24,714 nt of DNA from Byssochlamys sp. IMV 00236 (Eukaryota > Ascomycota > Eurotiomycetes > Eurotiales > Thermoascaceae), in assembly GCA_001931875.2 (NCBI GenBank), contig MSJH02000062.1, positions 1 through 24,714 of the forward strand, given 5' to 3'. Below are positions 19,532 through 24,714 of the stretch, piece after piece. Both the position numbers and the translations under genes were made by a program. The first letter of the stretch is position 1, and each line of letters opens with the position of its first letter. The notes beneath the pieces are model-generated. The model made no database searches and was not told where the DNA came from. It was given only the letters and a program-made list of their open reading frames with translations.

Positions 19532-20950
19532 ATTGAAATCATTTTCGATTGATCCCAAATCTTTCCATAATTCCACATCATATCCTCTTTCTTTCTATTT
19601 TTTCATTACCCCCCTTTTCTCTTAAAGAATTTTCCCCTTGTAATTATAATAACTTTGGGATATTTGTTTATTTTTGTACAGTTTATTGAAAAACATAGCT
19701 TCAAACTATTAATAAAAAAACGGCTCGAAAAAATTTGAAAAAAAATTACGCGTTTTGAATTTAAAAAAATTAATACATTTTGATGCATCATGATTATTAC
19801 ACTTTATTAAAGCGACATTATTGATCTCTTAAAGCTTCTTTGGGCCATGATATGTTATCTACACAGAAAGGGAATGTATAGTGACCGTTTGGGAGCAACC
19901 GCAAAGACACAACTTGGCCTATAGGATTAATAATAATCAGGTAGTCTTGACTATAAGTAGATCATCGGGAAAGTGTCGCGCGCTGATGATCCTTAGGGAG
20001 ATAAAATGCTGAATGATCGAGACTACATCATCATGATTCTCAATGCTGTGTGAGTAAAACAGGTTTGATGTGAGAATCTTGATGAAAAAGCCGAAAAAGG
20101 TTCCGAATAACGTATCTGTTGCTGCTGATCCCGAGAAAAGAAAAGTCGGAATGGAGTTGCCGTATGGATCAGAGGATACGGGACACTATTAAAGTTTTGC
20201 GAAATATAGCTTATGATTTGTCGAGGAACTGGAGCGCATCATTACGTGTATTTTTTGCTGTCGGGCGTAATACTGACGTTGAGTGGTGAAAAATATAAAA
20301 TGACGATGTTCGTCTTGGTCCATAATAAAAAGACTCATCATGTCTATACTTCTTCTTTGGTTATAAAGTGCAATTGCATGTTTTTGTTCACCCGTGCTTA
20401 CGGAAAGCGGAGGTGCTAATAAAAGATTTTTTTGTGACATTGGGACCTTTTTTTTGTATTTTTTGATCTGTCAGATCGTGGCACATGAAAGGGTACAAGA
20501 AAAGAAAAAAAAGGTTCGGCTCAATATTGCAATGGACTTGATCATGACCTTGTGGGCTATTATCAATGAATTTAATTGTTGACTAGATATAATTATCAGC
20601 AGTAAGATGATTAAAATGAACTGCACTTCTGCTAAGCTCAGTTACTAAGGTGATTCATAGATCGTTCTTTGACAGCACTTTTTGAAGACAGATCGATTCA
20701 GGTACCTGTGCCTTTCAGCAGATTTACAGGGGGGGGAGGCGAGGAAGAGATTTTCTTTAATCATAACCATGCCTATATTTAGGAAAATGTCATAGTATTA
20801 TAATAATGTTTTTGTAAAGAAGCACGTTTCAATATAATTATAGTACTGGCTGTAATGTATATATACACAAATGTACGCCTCTTGACGGTAAAAAAGAAGG
20901 CAATGTACGTATTTGCATTTATTTTGAAAATGATAAAAGATCCCCCCCTC
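19532..20950. other. Intergenic region without recognisable gene
   Basis: These 1419 bases lie between the 3' ends of H1 (+) and ribose-5-phosphate isomerase (-). The first 200 are probably the H1 3' UTR (AATAAA at 19711-19716). The middle (about 19850-20200) has a more balanced base composition than its surroundings but no long frame on either strand and no recognisable RNA gene. A G run (20730-20737) sits near 20.7 kb. Confidence 0.45.
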
Positions 20951-21728
20951 TTATTTTCTTTCCCATACTTCCACAGATCCATCTTTTTCACCAAAAAAGG
21001 CCTTTTCAGCCATTCCCAAGAATAATCCAATTTCATACATGCCTGTTAGCATCTTGAGTTGATTATGTACCAAGTAAGGATCCGTAAGAGGTCCAAAATG
21101 AGCATCAATGACAAAGTTGCCATTATCTGTAACTACAGGTCCAGCCTTATTGATGGCCATACGCAATGTTGCCTTGATAGGTTTGACAGACAGATTGTTT
21201 TCAATCGACTTTAAGACTGACTTATATGCCATAGGAACCACTTCGATTGGCACACCATTTACCCAATTTGTACCCAATACCTTGGATTTCTTTCTATAAT
21301 CTATATAAATAACATTGGTTTAATAAACTTCTCTTGTTTACAAGACGTCATCCTTCACCTGCAACAATAACAAATTTCTTTGCTGCTTCAGCTACCAACT
21401 TTTCTTGAAATTGACACGCTCCTCCACCCTTAATAGCGTTCAGTTTCTCATCTACTTCGTCCGCGCCATCGATCGTCACGTCAATCTCTGGGTACTGTTC
21501 GAGGCTTCCCAATTGAAGACCACCTTCCAATATTAAAAGCTTACTCTGAAATGAGGTAGGGATATAGACAATATGCTTCAATTCTGGCTTTTGTAATATA
21601 CGTTCAACCACATACACGACGGTTGAACCAGAGCCAATACCGACCACCTTGTGTTCAGGTAAGATATATTCATCTACCGCAGAATAAGCTGCCTGTCTCT
21701 TTCCTATTTCAATAGAAGAGTCTGCCAT
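20951..21728 (-). CDS. RKI1: Ribose-5-phosphate isomerase, RpiA type, 2 exons (239 aa)
   Basis: Reverse-strand exons are 21359-21728 (ATG at 21728) and 20951-21300, with a 58-base GTGAAG..TATAG intron; the codon for Asp124 is split across it, restoring the family motif IVADYRKKS. The enzyme interconverts ribose-5-phosphate and ribulose-5-phosphate in the non-oxidative pentose phosphate pathway, in the cytosol. Visible motifs: GSGST (32-36, phosphate loop), [13 protein letters not shown] with Asp87 and Asp90, KGGG with Lys100, and Glu109. These align with Asp81, Asp84, Lys94 and catalytic Glu103 of the E. coli enzyme. The C-terminal half has [12 protein letters not shown]. The length is typical and nothing is missing. 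Confidence 0.96.
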
Positions 21729-22005
21729 TTTAATAATATGATTCTACAAATAAGGGAAAAGAAGAAAAGAATTAAAAAATGCAATAAAAAAAGATTAAAA
21801 TGATGTAGGAACAAAGTCACCATGACAAACAAGCCCAGATGATCTTCACGTGATGGCTACTTTAAGATACAGTACGGCTAAGCAATGTGTCCCCGTTTTT
21901 TTCTCGATATATGGATTTCTTGGAGAGCTTTGTTAGACTTTACTATTGAGATGTACTAAAGAGAGTAAAAGAAGGTGAAATACTTCCTGCATATGTGGTA
22001 TTTGA
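21729..22005. promoter_or_regulatory. Promoter region of ribose-5-phosphate isomerase
   Basis: This stretch lies upstream of the isomerase ATG (-) and before the orphan frame (+). An A/G-rich segment (pyrimidine-rich on the coding strand) directly precedes the isomerase start, as at other genes of the window. I found no other gene. Confidence 0.4.
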
Positions 22006-22362
22006 CTAAAGGATACCATACTTGCTGTGCCATCTACTAGTGAAGAAAAGATACAGCTTGAAGTAATAAATGAAATACTTTACTTTATACAAAACAAGGC
22101 TTTTAAACCAGACCATATAAAAGTATTCAATATAAATGAAGTGAATGATTTGGACGAATGGTTGATGAAGAATACCTTTTACTTTCCTTGCGAAACAAAG
22201 CTCAACAGAGATAAAAATGGGCAACCAAGAATACTCAACGATATACAAGTGATAAACAAAGGACCCCTACGAACAGCTTTTTCTTTCTCTCTATTTGATG
22301 CACATAAAAATAAAGAGCTTATTGTTGAAAGTACATACAGTATCGTTTCTCTTCATATCTGA
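22006..22362 (+). CDS. Orphan exon or gene fragment, unknown function
   Basis: The frame is open from just after a TGA at 22003 to a TGA stop at 22360 (about 118 codons). There is no ATG near its beginning; the first in-frame ATG is well inside, at WLMKN. A splice acceptor (TGACTAAAG, before GATACC) may start the coding part at 22012. The sequence looks like a real protein: TSEEKIQLEVINEILYFIQN, then FYFPCETKLNRD and LNDIQVINKGPLRTAFSFSL. The 'INKGPLR' stretch faintly recalls beta-sandwich parts of large glycoside hydrolases, but this is a weak impression. I found no upstream exon in the 280 bases before it. It is either the last exon of a gene with an unrecognised start or a remnant of one. 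Confidence 0.4.
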   Translation, partial: LKDTILAVPSTSEEKIQLEVINEILYFIQNKAFKPDHIKVFNINEVNDLDEWLMKNTFYFPCETKLNRDKNGQPRILNDIQVINKGPLRTAFSFSLFDAHKNKELIVESTYSIVSLHI

Positions 22363-22461
22363 ATGATCGCTGTTCTAATTTTTTTCTCTCTCTCTCTCTA
22401 AAGTGCTACACACCTCGAAACTTTTTTTCTTCTTCTTCCTTTGACACAAAAAAGAGCAAAT

Positions 22462-24415
22462 ATGGTAGAACGTAAATAAATAAAACATACAACAACCACA
22501 ACCATAATTACTGATTTCATTTAAACTAGCAACTAAAGCATCTGGATTATTGTCTTTGGATGGTAATTATATTATATATTTAAAGTCTAAAGTTTGACAT
22601 CATCTATTTATATATATAGTATTAAGCTTAATCAATGAGTCTCGCATGACTTATGGCTTAAGACATCAAGACTATCAACGATACCGGTAATAATATAACT
22701 ATTATATAAAAACTGGTTCCAACATATATTTTAGTGAATACTGTACCAATCGCGTTCGTCGTCTTCGCCAAATTTTAAAATTAAGTCAATCAAATGACAA
22801 AAAGGTCAATGTTTGCAAACCTTTACCCAAAGAGTTTCATGATAACCGCTATCTCCAACTTTATGTGTATGAAACCGAACGAGCTTGGGCTTATGCTATG
22901 GAATTAAAGCAAGAATCAACCAATAGTATGGAAACTCGTCAGAGACATCATCTTGTCAAGAGGTTAAAAAGAGCAGCTCAGCATGCTTCATTTCTTTATG
23001 ACCTTTGCGAACAACAAACTGTGGACAGTAAAACCGTTTTTGACGTCAAGGTACATGTGGTTATCATATATATATATATATATATATATCAAAACTAATA
23101 CTTGGGGAATAAGGCCTATGCTACACTTATGAAGGGTTATCTTCTTTTTGAACAGCAACAATGGAAAAGTGCTATTGATCAATTTGTAGAAGCAAGGTAA
23201 GTTATTCAATTATGCTTGACAAAACAAACTAAATATATCATCTGTAGAGCTATCTATGAGTTATTTGCACAATATAATAGTAATGCTCAACAAGAGGCCT
23301 TGTACTATGCTGCTATAGATGAAATTGACCCCAACATTCGTTTCTGTGCTTATAGACTTCAGATGAGCACACATGATGCTGAGAGTGTAGCAAAGGCTCA
23401 TCCTCGTACGAATGAATTGAATCAGGAACTATCAAAGTTGGTTGAGGATCAAAGCGATTCATGGACAGGAAGAGTTGTCGAATGGCATGGAAGAGAGTTT
23501 ACTATCAAGAATAAGGCCTTGTCGGAAGCAGTAACAAGAGCAGAAAAGGAAAATGTTTGGACAGAGTCAGAAAAAATGGTGAAGAGGGCTTTGAAAGAGA
23601 ACCAGGAAGCTACAGCTAAAGTGACGTCGACTAAATCAGAAAAGACAAGCAATGATCTCAAATATCTGTTTACATTTGTCGAATACCATGTATTTGCTTC
23701 CTTGATTCGACGTAGCCTGAGTCAACTTGATGAGAATAAGGGAAAACATGAACAAATGATCAAACTCTATGACGATATTCTAAAGGTAAATAGAAGAATG
23801 CTCATTTATAAATGACTGCCTATAACACAAATGATACAGAATATCGAGTGTATTTGGGAATTACCTTTTGTTAAAGACGATATCAGCTTTGATTCAGAAT
23901 TAAATACCTTGATGCTTTACTACAAGGGATGCAGATGCGTACATATTGCTATGATATATGAAGCAGCAAATAAGATTCCAGAATCTCTTGCACTTTATCA
24001 GCGTGCACAGACGTATACAGTCCAGGCCAAACAATCACTTGTACAACTAGGTGCGTTTTCAAAAGACGCACTGATCCAAGTAACTGAGCAAGACATACAA
24101 CAATTGGATCAAACGATAAGAACTGGAATCTGGAAGGCTCGTGCTGCATGGCATCTTGAACATGAGAATGAATCAATTACTGATAGAATGAGTCAGCTCA
24201 ACTTGAATAATGACCTTTTGATTGATCATTTGGATACATATCCAAGTCATATTCACCGTCTTGTAGAATTCCCACCTACTTTCCAACCTGTTTCATGCAA
24301 GCCATTCTATTTTGACTTGGCAGCCAATTATATTAAATATCCTGAACAATCTATAGAAGAGCGTACAGAAAAGACAGCCAGTGGTATATGGGGTCTCTTT
24401 GGAAAAAGATGGTAG
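22462..24415 (+). CDS. SRP68: Signal recognition particle subunit SRP68, 7 exons (540 aa)
   Basis: Exons are 22462-22471 (only 10 bases), 22530-22562, 22620-22686, 22735-23050, 23114-23196, 23248-23785 and 23840-24415; all are GT..AG and in phase. SRP68 is the largest SRP protein. With SRP72 it binds the S domain of SRP RNA, completing the cytosolic particle that targets secretory ribosomes to the ER. The N-terminal RNA-binding TPR-like domain is clear: SLINESRMTYGLRHQDYQRY followed by CTNRVRRLRQILK is diagnostic, then ETERAWAYAMELKQ and RLKRAAQHA. The middle is helical repeats (AYATLMKGYLLFEQQQWKSA, EIDPNIRFCAYRLQ). The C-terminus ends in SGIWGLFGKRW, like the GIFGF ending of animal SRP68. 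The length is somewhat shorter than human (about 627). Intron 4 contains a TA microsatellite. AATAAA lies 48 bases after the stop. Confidence 0.95.
23067..23090. repeat. TA dinucleotide microsatellite in SRP68 intron 4
   Basis: A TA repeat of about 12 units fills much of the 63-base intron between SRP68 exons 4 and 5. It is likely variable in length between strains. Confidence 0.75.
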
Positions 24416-24462
24416 TAAAATGATGAAAGAGATTGTAAAGACCTTTCTTATGCGGCCTTTTA

Positions 24463-24468
24463 AATAAA
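24463..24468 (+). terminator. Polyadenylation signal of SRP68
   Basis: AATAAA lies 48-53 bases after the SRP68 stop codon. The next gene starts only 86 bases later, so 3' end formation must occur in a short space. Confidence 0.45.
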
Positions 24469-24553
24469 TATGGGGGGAAATGATGTACCTTTTCCCTCTC
24501 TCTTTTTTTTCTTTCTTACGTTCCTTCCTTTCTTTTTAATATATATAATTAAA

Positions 24554-24658
24554 ATGGATCATGCTGCACATGATGAATCTCTTAATTCTGCTTGGCTTCA
24601 TGGATCTTTGACTGAAGAGCAACTAGCACAACTAACACCAGAACAATTAGAAAGGTAG
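24554..24658 (+). CDS. First exon of a gene truncated by the window end
   Basis: The ATG at 24554 opens 33-34 codons rich in Glu, Gln and Leu (WLHGSLTEEQLAQLTPEQLE). The frame then meets GTAG, either a weak splice donor (exon end at 24654) or a direct TAG stop. Everything after 24658 is poly-A to the window edge. A pyrimidine-rich tract and a short TA stretch precede the ATG, as at other genes here, and it lies 138 bases downstream of SRP68. It is probably the N-terminus of a longer protein; the family is not recognisable from this piece. Confidence 0.5.
   Translation: MDHAAHDESLNSAWLHGSLTEEQLAQLTPEQLER

Positions 24659-24714
<56 letters not shown>
24659..24714. repeat. Poly-A run at the right edge of the window
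   Basis: There are 56 consecutive A closing the window, immediately after the first exon of a new gene. Together with the 49-T run at the other end this indicates a contig broken at homopolymers; the true genomic run length is unknown. Confidence 0.9.

Noticed and set aside
18973..19625. Long ORFs of 182-202 codons antisense to, or out of frame with, the H1 tail
   Set aside because: They are by-products of the AAG/GCT-rich repeat and show only Leu/Phe/Ser or Leu/Arg low complexity. The H1 frame explains the region.
19980..20070. Possible C/D-box snoRNA (TGATGAT with later CTGA)
   Set aside because: Box spacing and terminal stem do not fit, and such short motifs occur by chance in this sequence.
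22988..23209. Reverse-strand ORF of 73 codons
   Set aside because: It overlaps SRP68 exons 4-5 and consists largely of the translated TA microsatellite.

Overview
The window looks like nuclear DNA from a fungus, most probably an early-diverging one (Mucoromycota-like; this placement is inference). Evidence: AT-rich sequence, genes broken by many short GT..AG introns (about 45-80 bases) with CTNAC/CTAAC-like branch sites, pyrimidine-rich promoters, and a eukaryotic housekeeping gene set (SRP68, linker histone H1, RBM39-type splicing factor). There are no operons, CRISPR arrays or bacterial features. The window begins with 49 T and ends with 56 A, so it is probably a contig that broke at homopolymers.

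Layout. 0-2 kb: a small secreted cysteine-rich protein (-), an uncertain ORF (-) and an SGNH/GDSL hydrolase (-). 2.6-4.1 kb: a membrane-anchored O-fucosyltransferase-type enzyme (+). 4.3-5.0 kb: a 198-aa protein of unknown function (-), which shares a 231-base divergent promoter with a 10-exon RBM39/Rsd1-like splicing factor (+, 5.2-7.1 kb). 8.2-9.0 kb: a two-finger C2H2 protein (+). 9.0-11.2 kb: gene-poor. 11.2-12.4 kb: an F-box-like protein (-). 13.1-14.6 kb: a Mn-type cation diffusion facilitator (+), closely followed by a SAM-like/PH-domain protein (+, 14.8-16.2 kb). 16.2-18.6 kb: gene-poor, with a decayed tRNA-like element. 18.6-19.5 kb: linker histone H1 (+). 19.5-20.9 kb: no recognisable gene. 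20.95-21.7 kb: ribose-5-phosphate isomerase (-). 22.0-22.4 kb: an orphan exon (+). 22.5-24.4 kb: SRP68 (+). 24.55 kb to the end: the first exon of a truncated gene (+).

The genes serve unrelated cell functions: splicing, chromatin, the pentose phosphate pathway, SRP targeting, metal transport, glycosylation and signalling. This is ordinary fungal gene order, and I found no gene cluster or new multi-gene system. Gene models were rebuilt by hand: exons were joined only where GT..AG sites kept the frame, and the result was checked against family motifs where a family was recognised. The most interesting points are fine-scale: a 10-base first exon in SRP68, a 19-base microexon in H1, two consecutive frame-preserving stop-free introns in the RBM39-like gene, and several orphan coding-looking segments.
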